Assembly (NCBI RefSeq): GCF_004101785.1
Contig: NZ_CP035130.1
Location: 1,240,001 to 1,304,000, forward strand
Direction of reading: 5' to 3'
Origin: Gudongella oleilytica
Lineage (GTDB): Bacteria; Bacillota; Clostridia; Tissierellales; Tissierellaceae
Length of the DNA stretch: 64,000 nt
Shown here: positions 35,720-44,275 of the stretch, one piece after another
Layout of the letters: the number at the start of each line of letters is the position of its first letter
Numbering within the stretch: the first letter of the stretch is position 1
Translations under genes and position numbers: made by a program
Notes under the pieces: model-generated
The model's input: only the letters and a program-made list of their open reading frames with translations
What the model was told of the DNA's origin: nothing
The model's database searches: none

Positions 35720-36269
35720 CCACCAGCACCTCCTTTAGGGTCAGGTTCATCGAGTACCTGTAATAGCTATCTATAGCCGAAATGTTGGATATAAATATAC
35801 TGTCGGAATAAGGAAGCTGTTCAAGCCCCTTGCCGAACTCTGCAATGGAGTATTTGTCAGTTGCAAATCCCGACATTTGGATCTCTCTTCCTGCTACATT
35901 CAAGGTATTAAGGAAAACTCCCTCAGGAAGTCTTGAGTTTATATCCTCAAGAAGGTTTTCTCCGATAATATCCCTTGCCTGAATGTTCTTGTCCAGCTGG
36001 ATTATTCTCTCAACCTCAGCCCTGAATTGTGCAGTTTCCTCCTCAAATGCCTTTATCTCTTCAACCTTCTTAACAGTTGCAGGGTTTTCAGCAACCTCTC
36101 TCAGGCTGTTTACCTCCCTGTTCAGGGCATTTATCTGTATCTGGTTCAATCCTCCCCAGATCCCAAGACCGACGATCACTGCTACAAGCAGAAAATAGAG
36201 GATCGTCATTTTGTTGAACCTGAACTGCCTTTTATCGAGAAACGGTTCAAAGAAGTTTAGATCTCTCAT
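35709..36269 (-). CDS. pilN: PilN-like T4P alignment protein
   Basis: 186-residue bitopic protein: cytoplasmic N-terminus with the PilM-binding peptide (RDLNFFEPF, cf. INLLP motif), membrane helix at about 23-40, coiled coil and a PilN-type ferredoxin fold (GVFLNTLNV, YSIAEFGKGL). Sits between pilM and pilO as in other systems and overlaps both. Confidence 0.88.
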   Translation of the reverse strand: MRDLNFFEPFLDKRQFRFNKMTILYFLLVAVIVGLGIWGGLNQIQINALNREVNSLREVAENPATVKKVEEIKAFEEETAQFRAEVERIIQLDKNIQARDIIGENLLEDINSRLPEGVFLNTLNVAGREIQMSGFATDKYSIAEFGKGLEQLPYSDSIFISNISAIDSYYRYSMNLTLKEVLVDAN

Positions 36270-37333
36270 TTTTTCACCTCGCTGTAGCGTATAAGTCCGC
36301 CGATGGCGTTGGCGTAACGGTTAAGGTCACCGTTCAGCTTTACTCTCTCCATCGAATTAAGAACAACAGTATCTATACCAAAAAAGTCCCTGAACATCTT
36401 TTCAATACCCTTAATTTTTGAAAGACCGCCGTACAATAGTATCAGGTTGATCTCGTTGCTTACCTCTCTGGTCTTATAATATCTGAATATCATTTCTATT
36501 TTATCATACATCTCATAAAGACTGTCTCTAAACGTCTCTATTGCAGCAACCTCGTCGCCCTCTCCGGAAGGTTTTTTGTTAATGTCGTCAAGCTGTGTCA
36601 ACAGCTTGAGAATTTCCTCCTCCTCAAACATGGGAGCCTTCTTTTCTACCTCCCTGAAGAAGTAGTCTGATCCTGTGTCAAGCTCCCTGGCTACCCTTAT
36701 AATTCCATCCTCAACGATAGAAAGGGATGTGGATTTTGCACCTAAATCGATGCAGGCAACGGTATTGTTGGGAGCATAGGTTTCATTTATCATTCCGCCA
36801 TTTGCGATCAGCTTGGCGATGGCATTGCCATGATAGTCCATTACTGCAGGCTTAAGGTTCACATTCTTCAAAAGCGTAAGATGTGATTGGATCAAGGTCC
36901 TTGGAATCCCCACAAGCATAAGGAGAAGCTTCTCAATTCCCTCCTCAACTCTTGAGCCAAGGCTTATATACTTGACGATATAATCCTCTGCATTGATGGG
37001 GATATAATCCTCAAGCTGGTAATTGATTATGGCCTGGATCTCCTCCGGAGTCACCTTGGGAAGCGTGACCTCACGCATTACCACCGTTGATGAATTGACA
37101 ACGCAATGTGCATCGTCCTGACCTATGCCATGCTCCGACAAGCCTGCCCTTATAAGATAGGTCATCTGGTCCAGATCCTTTATCTCACCGTCAGAATAAA
37201 GCTCCTTTGGCAGCTCAATGGTGAAGCATTTGTCAATGAGCAAGCCTTTCTTAGAGTACTTTCCCTCGACTCCTTTGATGCTGTCAGAGCCAAAGTCCAG
37301 GCTTACTATTTTGCCGTTCTTCAATATGCCCAA
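36266..37333 (-). CDS. pilM: PilM, actin-like T4P assembly ATPase
   Basis: 355-residue actin-fold protein that recruits PilN to the pilus machine. Signature segments VSLDFGSDSIK and IDLGAKSTSLSIV form the nucleotide site, with LLYGGLSKIKG near the C-terminus. TTG start with GGAGG upstream. First gene after the prepilin peptidase. Confidence 0.9.
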   Translation of the reverse strand: MGILKNGKIVSLDFGSDSIKGVEGKYSKKGLLIDKCFTIELPKELYSDGEIKDLDQMTYLIRAGLSEHGIGQDDAHCVVNSSTVVMREVTLPKVTPEEIQAIINYQLEDYIPINAEDYIVKYISLGSRVEEGIEKLLLMLVGIPRTLIQSHLTLLKNVNLKPAVMDYHGNAIAKLIANGGMINETYAPNNTVACIDLGAKSTSLSIVEDGIIRVARELDTGSDYFFREVEKKAPMFEEEEILKLLTQLDDINKKPSGEGDEVAAIETFRDSLYEMYDKIEMIFRYYKTREVSNEINLILLYGGLSKIKGIEKMFRDFFGIDTVVLNSMERVKLNGDLNRYANAIGGLIRYSEVKK

Positions 37334-37384
37334 TTTACTTCCTCCTCTCTACCGAAATACTTTATAAGAATCTAAAAATTATTT

Positions 37385-38143
37385 CTATGTCAATATTTGG
37401 AAATACCAATTAATAATACTTTCTTCACAAAGCAGGGTAATGAAAAATCCTAAAATTATGAAGGGCCCAAATGGAATTGGATCTTTCCTTGACTTTATTC
37501 CTGAGACTAATAAAAATACGGAGATGACTGCACCAAGCATAAATGAAAGAAATATAGTAAGCAGAATACCCTTGACTCCAAGTACAAAACCTAAAGCTCC
37601 AATAAGTGTTACATCTCCTCCGCCCATACCGCCCTTTGAAAAGATAACGATGAGAAGGAACAAGCCGCCAGCAATTGCTAGGCCGATTATACTATCAAGT
37701 AAGCCCAAGGGTTTGGCATATGCAAAGTAATTGATAAGCTTATGGATCGACCCAATGATAAGTATGGATAATACCAGACTGTCAGGTATTATTTGCTCCT
37801 TAAGATCGATCATGAATATTGCGATGAGAACCGAGGAAATGAGAGCAAAAAAAACAAAATCTATGCTCCAGCCTAAAAAAATGTAAAGAAATATATATGT
37901 AAACGCGTTGGCAGCTTCTATAAGGGGATACTGCAAATTGATCTTAGTACCACAGTATCTGCATTTTCCACTAAGTGATAAATAGGATATGAGTGGAATA
38001 TTATCGTACCACCTTAGCTTATGGCTGCACACAGGGCAATGAGATCCAGGAAATGCAATGCTTTCCTCCCTGGGGATCCGGTAAATAAGAACATTCAAAA
38101 AGGAACCTATCAATAAACCATATACAAAAATAATAAAAGCCAT
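37385..38143 (-). CDS. pilD: Prepilin peptidase (type IV leader peptidase / N-methyltransferase)
   Basis: Aspartic intramembrane protease that cleaves prepilin leaders and methylates the new N-terminus. 252 residues, polytopic, with the N-terminal zinc domain cysteines (HCPVC and CRYCG) that mark bifunctional peptidases, and two catalytic aspartates (MIDLKEQIIPD and GGGDVTL). ATG 38143 chosen over 38179 because it has GAGG upstream. Its promoter lies inside the duplicated sequence flanking the IS element. Confidence 0.93.
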   Translation of the reverse strand: MAFIIFVYGLLIGSFLNVLIYRIPREESIAFPGSHCPVCSHKLRWYDNIPLISYLSLSGKCRYCGTKINLQYPLIEAANAFTYIFLYIFLGWSIDFVFFALISSVLIAIFMIDLKEQIIPDSLVLSILIIGSIHKLINYFAYAKPLGLLDSIIGLAIAGGLFLLIVIFSKGGMGGGDVTLIGALGFVLGVKGILLTIFLSFMLGAVISVFLLVSGIKSRKDPIPFGPFIILGFFITLLCEESIINWYFQILT

Positions 38144-38189
38144 ATTTATCCTCGCTGATATATTGCTAAATTCCAACAATTATAGTGAT

Positions 38190-38218
38190 ATTATACCTTA
38201 GAATCGGATATTTGTCAC
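38190..38218 (-). promoter_or_regulatory. Promoter of pilD
   Basis: GTGACA (38213-38218), 17 bp, consensus TATAAT (38190-38195). An identical copy lies at 40308-40336 because of the duplication around the IS; that copy points into the 3' end of the transposase gene as antisense. Confidence 0.7.
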
Positions 38219-38346
38219 ACTATTTTGCATATTATAACAGATTTTGGCATATTTTTTTCCAAATAGTTCCACTATGTGTATGAGAACTATATGATTGCAA
38301 ATAAACAACTACCTTTTAATATCAACTATCAACGATTAATATACCC
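38190..38346. repeat. Left copy of the 157-bp direct repeat flanking the IS (target-site duplication)
   Basis: Matches 40308-40464 with one mismatch (T at 38273, C at 40391). Contains the pilD promoter region. Confidence 0.95.
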
Positions 38347-38482
38347 GGGTCTTTGACACTTACTTCAAAAAATAATCGCTAAAGCCATTGGAAAGGCTTT
38401 ATTTTTTTGTCAATTTTCGGAAATATTTATATTATAATATATCGTAATATATTATAATATAAAGCATAGGGGGAGTTTTAAT

Positions 38483-40231
38483 ATGAGATTATCATTTTCA
38501 AAGTTTAAGAATTCGACTTCACTTTATGTTATCAAAGATGTTATAGAAGGAAATAAACGTACTACTAAAATAGTTGAGAAATTAGGTACTGTAAGAGAAT
38601 TAGAAGAAAAATTAAATGGACAAGATCCTATTGAATGGGCAAAAGAATATATTGATGAATTAAATAAAAAAGAAGATGAACAAAATAGAGATGTTATTGT
38701 GAAATATAGTCAATCAAGGCAAATTGATAAGAATATCCAAAGGTCTTTTAATGGTGGATATTTATTCTTACAGCAGCTTTATCATATGCTTGGATTAAAT
38801 AAGATCTGTGATAATATCTCTGCTAAATATAAGTTTGAATTTAATCTTGACTCAATTCTTTCAAGGTTAATTTACGGAAGAATCCTTTTTCCTTCTTCAA
38901 AATTAAATACTTATCAGGAGTCTAGTAATCTTTTAGAAGAGCCAGACTTTGATTTGCAGCATATTTATAGGGCTTTAGAGGTTATTGCAAAAGAAAGTGA
39001 TTATATTCAGTCAAAACTCTATGAAAATAGTTTATCTGTTTCAAAAAGAAACGACCGTATTCTCTATTATGATTGCACTAATTATTTTTTTGAGATAGAA
39101 AATGAAGATGGACTTAAACAATATGGATTTTCTAAGGAACATAAGCCTAATCCTATAGTGGGAATGGGACTATTTATGGATGGTGATGGTATCCCCCTTG
39201 CTTTCGATATTCATAGTGGTAATACCAATGAACAAACTACTCTGAAACCGCTAGAGAAGAGAATTTTTAAAGACTTTGAGTTATCTAAATTCATTGTATG
39301 TACTGATGCTGGATTATCTTCAACAGATAATCGTAAATTTAATGACATAAATGGTAGAGCATTTATTACAACTCAGTCTGTAAAAAAATTAAAGAAACAT
39401 TTGAAAGAGTGGGCTCTTGATCCAACAGGATGGCACCTAGCAGGCAGTGATAATTTATTTGATATTAACCTAATCGATCAAGATGGAGAAAACTATGATA
39501 AGTACAAAAATAAAACCTTTTACAAAGAACGTTGGATAAAAGAAGATGGGCTTGAGCAAAAGCTTATTGTTACCTATTCTCTCAAATACAGAGATTACCA
39601 ACGAAAGATTAGAGCTGGGCAGCTAGAACGTGCAGCTAAGTTAATTACAAACAGAAAATCAGATATCAAAAAGAAAAATCAAAATGACTTCAGAAGGTTT
39701 ATATCATCTACAAACGTTACAAAGGATGGAGAAATTGCAGATGAAACTATATATGGTATAGATACAGATGCAGTGGTTAAAGAAGAAAAGTATGATGGAT
39801 TTTATGCTGTATGTACAAATTTAGAAGATGATGCTGAAGCTATTACAAAGATTAACCACAGAAGATGGGAAATTGAAGAATGTTTTAGAATTATGAAATC
39901 AGAATTTAAGGCAAGGCCTGTTTATTTAAGCAGAGACGATCGTATACAGGCACATTTCACTACATGTTTTCTTGCATTAGTTTTATATAGATATTTAGAG
40001 AAATTATTAGGTGAACAATTTACAAGTCAGGAGATTATTAATGGTTTAAGAGATATGAATTTCTACTCTATTCCAACAGAAGGATATATTCCAACCTACA
40101 CGAGAACTGATTTTACTGATGCTTTGCATGAGGCATTTGGGTTCAGAACGGATTATGAGATAGTAAGCATAAAAAAGATGAAAAATTATTTTAAGGAAAC
40201 AAAAAAGAAGAATACATTACGCAGTTTTTAA
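38483..40231 (+). CDS. IS1634-family (IS4-like DDE) transposase
   Basis: 582-residue transposase, the only gene on the plus strand. Catalytic segments of the IS4-type fold are visible: first Asp in YYDCTNYF, second in VCTDAGLS, and the Glu of RRWEIEECFRIMKSEF, the family's YREK-like block. AGGGGG upstream of ATG 38483. Full length with no frameshift, so it may be active. Codon usage is AT-rich compared with neighbours, consistent with recent arrival. Confidence 0.93.
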   Translation: MRLSFSKFKNSTSLYVIKDVIEGNKRTTKIVEKLGTVRELEEKLNGQDPIEWAKEYIDELNKKEDEQNRDVIVKYSQSRQIDKNIQRSFNGGYLFLQQLYHMLGLNKICDNISAKYKFEFNLDSILSRLIYGRILFPSSKLNTYQESSNLLEEPDFDLQHIYRALEVIAKESDYIQSKLYENSLSVSKRNDRILYYDCTNYFFEIENEDGLKQYGFSKEHKPNPIVGMGLFMDGDGIPLAFDIHSGNTNEQTTLKPLEKRIFKDFELSKFIVCTDAGLSSTDNRKFNDINGRAFITTQSVKKLKKHLKEWALDPTGWHLAGSDNLFDINLIDQDGENYDKYKNKTFYKERWIKEDGLEQKLIVTYSLKYRDYQRKIRAGQLERAAKLITNRKSDIKKKNQNDFRRFISSTNVTKDGEIADETIYGIDTDAVVKEEKYDGFYAVCTNLEDDAEAITKINHRRWEIEECFRIMKSEFKARPVYLSRDDRIQAHFTTCFLALVLYRYLEKLLGEQFTSQEIINGLRDMNFYSIPTEGYIPTYTRTDFTDALHEAFGFRTDYEIVSIKKMKNYFKETKKKNTLRSF

Positions 40232-40240
40232 ACAAAGCGA

Positions 40241-40284
40241 AAACTCTGAAGTGCACTAATTACAATGCATTCCAGAGTTTTTGT
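40241..40284 (+). terminator. Terminator of the transposase gene
   Basis: AAACTCTG (40241-40248) pairs with CAGAGTTT (40273-40280), and the inner GTGCA/TGCAT region extends the stem; T-run follows. It lies inside the IS, just before the right end. Confidence 0.65.
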
Positions 40285-40307
40285 GTCTCTCAACTGTCAA
40301 AGATGGA

Positions 40308-40464
40308 ATTATACCTTAGAATCGGATATTTGTCACACTATTTTGCATATTATAACAGATTTTGGCATATTTTTTTCCAAATAGTTCCACCATGTGTATG
40401 AGAACTATATGATTGCAAATAAACAACTACCTTTTAATATCAACTATCAACGATTAATATACCC
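40308..40464. repeat. Right copy of the 157-bp direct repeat flanking the IS
   Basis: Duplicate of 38190-38346, offset exactly 2,118 bp, one mismatch. Confidence 0.95.
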
Positions 40465-40479
40465 TCAGATTAATTTCAC

Positions 40480-40513
40480 CAAAACAAAAGGAGGTATATG
40501 TTTACCCCCTTTT
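40480..40513 (-). terminator. Probable terminator of the minor-pilin set B operon
   Basis: Stem 40486-40496 with 40503-40513 (one mismatch), loop of six, followed on the minus strand by TTTTGG. It lies 33 bp past the set B prepilin stop. Confidence 0.55.
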
Positions 40514-40545
40514 GAATATATAAGTTGATTTGCCCAATAGAATGC

Positions 40546-42015
40546 CTAAAAAATATACGGATCACTGTTTAACCATCCTGTTTTTGATAAAACAACTTTA
40601 TCTAGGTTATTTGTGTTTACTACCGTTATTTCAACTTCTCCATATACTCCAATTATACCTGTTCCGACAACTCCACCACCATTTTTTGTTATTGTAGCAG
40701 TTGCCCCAGCAAGTCCAATTACCTTAATTGTACCATTTTTACCACCTTTTGTTATTGCTACGACTGGCTTTGGTATTTTACTTTGAATTACAGTTAAAGT
40801 TAAGTTTACAGGGTTTGAATAGCCTACGACAGTACCTGTTGCATACTTTGTGCCATAAGTCGATGTATCAATAGTTAAAGGTGACCAAGTTATGGGATAT
40901 GTGTTTGTTGAGCCATCGCTCATTGTAGCAGCTACCTCAGTAGGCGGAGTATATGAAACGCCCTGATTTACTGTAGCAGTAATGTCAGCTATGTCTGTTA
41001 TCGATAGTGCATTTACGATCACAGTAAGAGTAAATTCTTTAAGGTTACCGTCAATATCCTTATATCCATCTACTGTGCCCTGTGCTGTAAAAGTTCCAGC
41101 AATAGTTGAAGTTATCATTGTATCCCAACTCAACACAGGAACCTCATGAGTAAAAGTATTGCTTCCATCGGAAGATTCTGCAGTAACATAATCAGGCATA
41201 GCAAATAACTGTCCTTGATTAATACTAATGGTAATATCATCTATATTACTAATCGTATAATTACCAACAACCACAGTAAATGTAGCTGTACCATTATACC
41301 CTACTACTCTACCTACACTTGTTCTCATTCCTGTCGTTGAGGTATCAATTGTTGAAGGCGTCCATCTTGCGGCTACTTTTCTTGTCGACCCATCGGACAT
41401 CGTTGCTGTTACTCTAAGCGGCGTTGATACAGCAGTATTTAGTTGGGCATATGCTGTTGGGGGATCAGCTAAGCTCACTATAGATACAGGCGTAACCCCA
41501 TCAGCATTATCAGTGAAAAATTCTACATAAATACCATTTGTATCACCGGTAATGCCAATTTTATCCAGATTTAAACCAACTACTTCAGTTTTAAGATTAA
41601 ATTTCGTGGTTCCACTCTTGCCAATTGTATAGCTTATCATATTGTTTGATGTTTTTTCAAATAGCAAGGTGTAATCATCAACATTTGAAGTCCCGATTAT
41701 TAATGAGTCTGATCCTGCATCCTTATAAATTATCTCTCCATTTTCCAAATAAATCTGGTGGGAATTAGGTGTAGGAGTAGTAGGAATTGTCGATAAGATC
41801 TTAATGCTATTCGCATATCTGATTTTCTTGGCAATAAAATCAGTAGGCATCCTGACCTCAAATTGGCTATCAGCGCTGTCTCTGGACAAAGCAAAACTCC
41901 TAATCCCGAATATGTTCATTGAGAAAATAATTGAAATTACTAGACTGAAGATCGCAATAGTAATTATCAGTTCAACAAGCGTTACTCCTTTTCTGTTGTG
42001 GAAATAATTATTCAT
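40546..42015 (-). CDS. Minor prepilin with three Ig-like (Big_4-type) repeats (PilW type, set B)
   Basis: 489-residue prepilin, unusually long. Leader NNYFHNRKG|VTLVE with Glu5 and a hydrophobic helix, a PilW-like beta domain to about 180, then three tandem repeats, each ending in a pattern like MSDGSTRKVAARW...TIDTSTTG...VGYN (about 185-255, 260-340 and 340-410), which match bacterial Ig-like domain 4. A Gly-rich C-terminus follows. Such repeats are typical of surface adhesins, so this may be a tip adhesin. ATG 42015 is favoured over a GTG three codons upstream. Thr/Ser-rich, as for exposed proteins. Confidence 0.78.
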   Translation of the reverse strand: MNNYFHNRKGVTLVELIITIAIFSLVISIIFSMNIFGIRSFALSRDSADSQFEVRMPTDFIAKKIRYANSIKILSTIPTTPTPNSHQIYLENGEIIYKDAGSDSLIIGTSNVDDYTLLFEKTSNNMISYTIGKSGTTKFNLKTEVVGLNLDKIGITGDTNGIYVEFFTDNADGVTPVSIVSLADPPTAYAQLNTAVSTPLRVTATMSDGSTRKVAARWTPSTIDTSTTGMRTSVGRVVGYNGTATFTVVVGNYTISNIDDITISINQGQLFAMPDYVTAESSDGSNTFTHEVPVLSWDTMITSTIAGTFTAQGTVDGYKDIDGNLKEFTLTVIVNALSITDIADITATVNQGVSYTPPTEVAATMSDGSTNTYPITWSPLTIDTSTYGTKYATGTVVGYSNPVNLTLTVIQSKIPKPVVAITKGGKNGTIKVIGLAGATATITKNGGGVVGTGIIGVYGEVEITVVNTNNLDKVVLSKTGWLNSDPYIF

Positions 42016-42030
42016 GGATTCCACCCCTTA

Positions 42031-42378
42031 TCAGTATTTCGGTTGAAATACAGTAATACTTACCGATCCAGTTCTAATTGGTTGACTTAGCGTCTCAACA
42101 TTCCCCAATGCTGTAATTGTTGAACTATCTGAAGAAAATGTAATAGTTAAATTTGAAGGAGAAGGGTCACTATCTTTCTGGTTTAGCACTATTTCTGTTT
42201 GTCTTTGGGTTTCAAACCCAGCCTCTGATTTATCCCCTGCCAAAGTAATCCAACTGAAGCCGTTTGTGAATATACTGAGTACTGAAAGCGCAACTATACC
42301 AATTATTGCCATAGCTACAATAACTTCAATTAACGTGAATCCATTTTCTGCTTTTTGAATCGATTTTATCCATCTCAT
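42031..42378 (-). CDS. Minor prepilin, PilV type (set B)
   Basis: 115-residue prepilin with leader KAENG|FTLIEV, Glu5 and a hydrophobic helix (IVAMAIIGIVALSVLSIF). Small beta C-terminal domain. ATG 42378 has TTTGGAG upstream; the PilX-type gene stop overlaps nearly adjacent. Probably co-translated with its neighbours. Confidence 0.82.
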   Translation of the reverse strand: MRWIKSIQKAENGFTLIEVIVAMAIIGIVALSVLSIFTNGFSWITLAGDKSEAGFETQRQTEIVLNQKDSDPSPSNLTITFSSDSSTITALGNVETLSQPIRTGSVSITVFQPKY

Positions 42379-42379
42379 A

Positions 42380-43474
42380 CTAATCACTCCAAATGGCTCT
42401 ATGGTATCCAGCTACTCCTTCAATATTCAAATCTGCCATATCTCCAGATCCTTTGCTTATGATTGAATTACTATCAGGTCCATCAAAAGTATTGCAAATA
42501 AATGATCCAAATATTTCTGAGTTACCACCGCCATTATATTCTATAGTGGCATTAGGAGCATATATCGTTACATTCGAATCGGGTGAGCCATTAAATTCAA
42601 TTGTATCTGATTTATCATAGTAAATATAAAGCTTTGTTTCACTATCAGTTCCTATAGTTGCAGTTCCTGAGGCTGATATTGATCCTGAAATATATAGGTG
42701 AACCTGTCCTCCTCCATGAGCATAAAACTGTGTATTACCATTTATATTTATATTACTTAGTGTACCCTTTAATTTCCCATCTACCATTGTATAATTTTCA
42801 GTGTTAATATCTATTGTACCGTTCTCTATAACAGTCGGAAAATCAGCAGGGTTAATTGATGGTAATACCATAGGTACTGTAAGTGTATTTACCAAATGTC
42901 CTGGTACAATATTGCTTTCTGCCTCAGCAACGTCTGATGGTGTAGCAGCAACTCCCAATGTTATATTACCATTTATCAAAGTATTGCCAAAGGTTATGGA
43001 AGCACCGTTCGTACCTATATCGCCGTTTATTGTGACATTGTTTCCTGTATCAATAATCTGATCTGCAAATATCGCATGATCCAACAGGTTCAATTCTTTC
43101 ATTGTGAGATAAACCCTAGATTCCTCCGTTCCTTGCGGTGAATAAGAAATTGATTCAATAATAAATTCATGCTCGGTACCAGTGACATAAATCTCAAAAT
43201 CTCTTCCATCAATCTCACCCACAGCGGGTCCTAATTTTGTTTTTTGTATAATTCCATCCAATTCTGCGGGGTTTGAAATCAGAAATGAAGCCATCGCATC
43301 AGCTCCGCCTCTTGCTACAAAATAGCTTTTCATCTTATTCTCTTGGATAGCTACTTGTTTGTTCTCAGATAAAGAAATTGCAAGAACAGTGGTACCAAGT
43401 ATTGTTAATATAAAGAATATAATGATTGTTACAGCAAGAGCTGCTCCCCTTCTATTTTTGAGAAATTTACTCAT
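42380..43474 (-). CDS. PilX-like component with polymer-forming repeats (set B)
   Basis: 364-residue protein: FLKNRRGAALAVTI start with a long membrane helix, then a globular region and a C-terminal half rich in short beta repeats (ITLGVAAT, NININGNTQFYAHGGG, IYAPNATIEYNGGG) like DUF7305/polymer-forming proteins that accompany T4P. Start ATG 43474 has GGAGGTG upstream; the 17 extra upstream residues are not conserved. Probably a surface or pilus-tip associated protein. Confidence 0.75.
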   Translation of the reverse strand: MSKFLKNRRGAALAVTIIIFFILTILGTTVLAISLSENKQVAIQENKMKSYFVARGGADAMASFLISNPAELDGIIQKTKLGPAVGEIDGRDFEIYVTGTEHEFIIESISYSPQGTEESRVYLTMKELNLLDHAIFADQIIDTGNNVTINGDIGTNGASITFGNTLINGNITLGVAATPSDVAEAESNIVPGHLVNTLTVPMVLPSINPADFPTVIENGTIDINTENYTMVDGKLKGTLSNININGNTQFYAHGGGQVHLYISGSISASGTATIGTDSETKLYIYYDKSDTIEFNGSPDSNVTIYAPNATIEYNGGGNSEIFGSFICNTFDGPDSNSIISKGSGDMADLNIEGVAGYHRAIWSD

Positions 43475-44275
43475 CTTATAACACCTCCATTCTGCAATAA
43501 CCCCTGATATATGAATCTTAGACACACTATATTATACATTTTCTGAAATGTAATTTACTATTACTAGGAATTAACAAATTAAGAAATAAATTGCCAAATT
43601 CGAATTGCTATTCACTCTTTAAAAATAGAAAATTTCAACATTATTATACCATTTATTGGGAAAATAATAATATTTTTTTAAAATAAAACAAAAATATAAA
43701 CCTTTGGAGCCATTATACCCAAGAAATACGTTTGTAATTCAGTTAAATACAGTATCTTTGATTTTTTATATCTTGTCATATACAGTGACATCCTGTAACT
43801 AGTATATAGATGTCAATTATTCAAAATCCGATTTGGACCTATATGGGTGTTGTTATTATGCATAGTATAAGTTACAATAAGAAATCTAAAATAAACTATC
43901 AATGAAAAATATCGATAAATATCCAAGAAATAGAATCCCTGTAAAAGTAATCGGATAATTACCAACTCTATCCTTATTCTGCCATAGAGCGAAGAGAACT
44001 AAGGGTACCTATGAATTTAACAATGTAAATTCACAGGTACCGATGGTGCTTGCCATGAAGGGGTTAACCTCGTATAATCCATAGTCGAGGAAATCAACTG
44101 TTAAAAGATAATCGACTATGTTGAATGCACCAATTCATATTAAATGCCAGAATAGTAATCTTTTTTGGTTGTATAACATAAAAATAACTCCGTTCATTTT
44201 TTTCATCTCTTTTCCTTAGGGAATCTTTAATTTGAGTGAAATCGTTAATCAATTCTCTCATAATGTGAGATTAGA
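43475..44275. other. 800-bp AT-rich gap without a gene
   Basis: No credible coding frame. It holds a 15-bp-arm hairpin (44004-44018 with 44027-44041, one mismatch) and two mutually exclusive stems (44068-44072/44086-44090 against 44080-44088/44112-44120). I see no match to a riboswitch class I can recognise. The rest is AT-rich with scattered TATAAT-like words. Confidence 0.5.

Larger units (their letters stand above)
38347..40307 (+). mobile_element. IS1634-family insertion sequence
   Basis: 1,961-bp element with one transposase gene, imperfect terminal inverted repeats (TCTTTGACACTT at 38350-38361 against TCTTTGACAGTT read inward from 40303, 11 of 12 identical) and a 157-bp flanking direct repeat. 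Long, variable duplications are a known property of IS1634. It interrupts the pil locus between the prepilin peptidase and a minor-pilin set. Lower G+C than its surroundings. Confidence 0.9.

Noticed and set aside
43475-44275. Hidden short gene in the gap
   Set aside because: Both strands are broken by stops in all frames beyond about 50 codons, and no Shine-Dalgarno-start pair is convincing.
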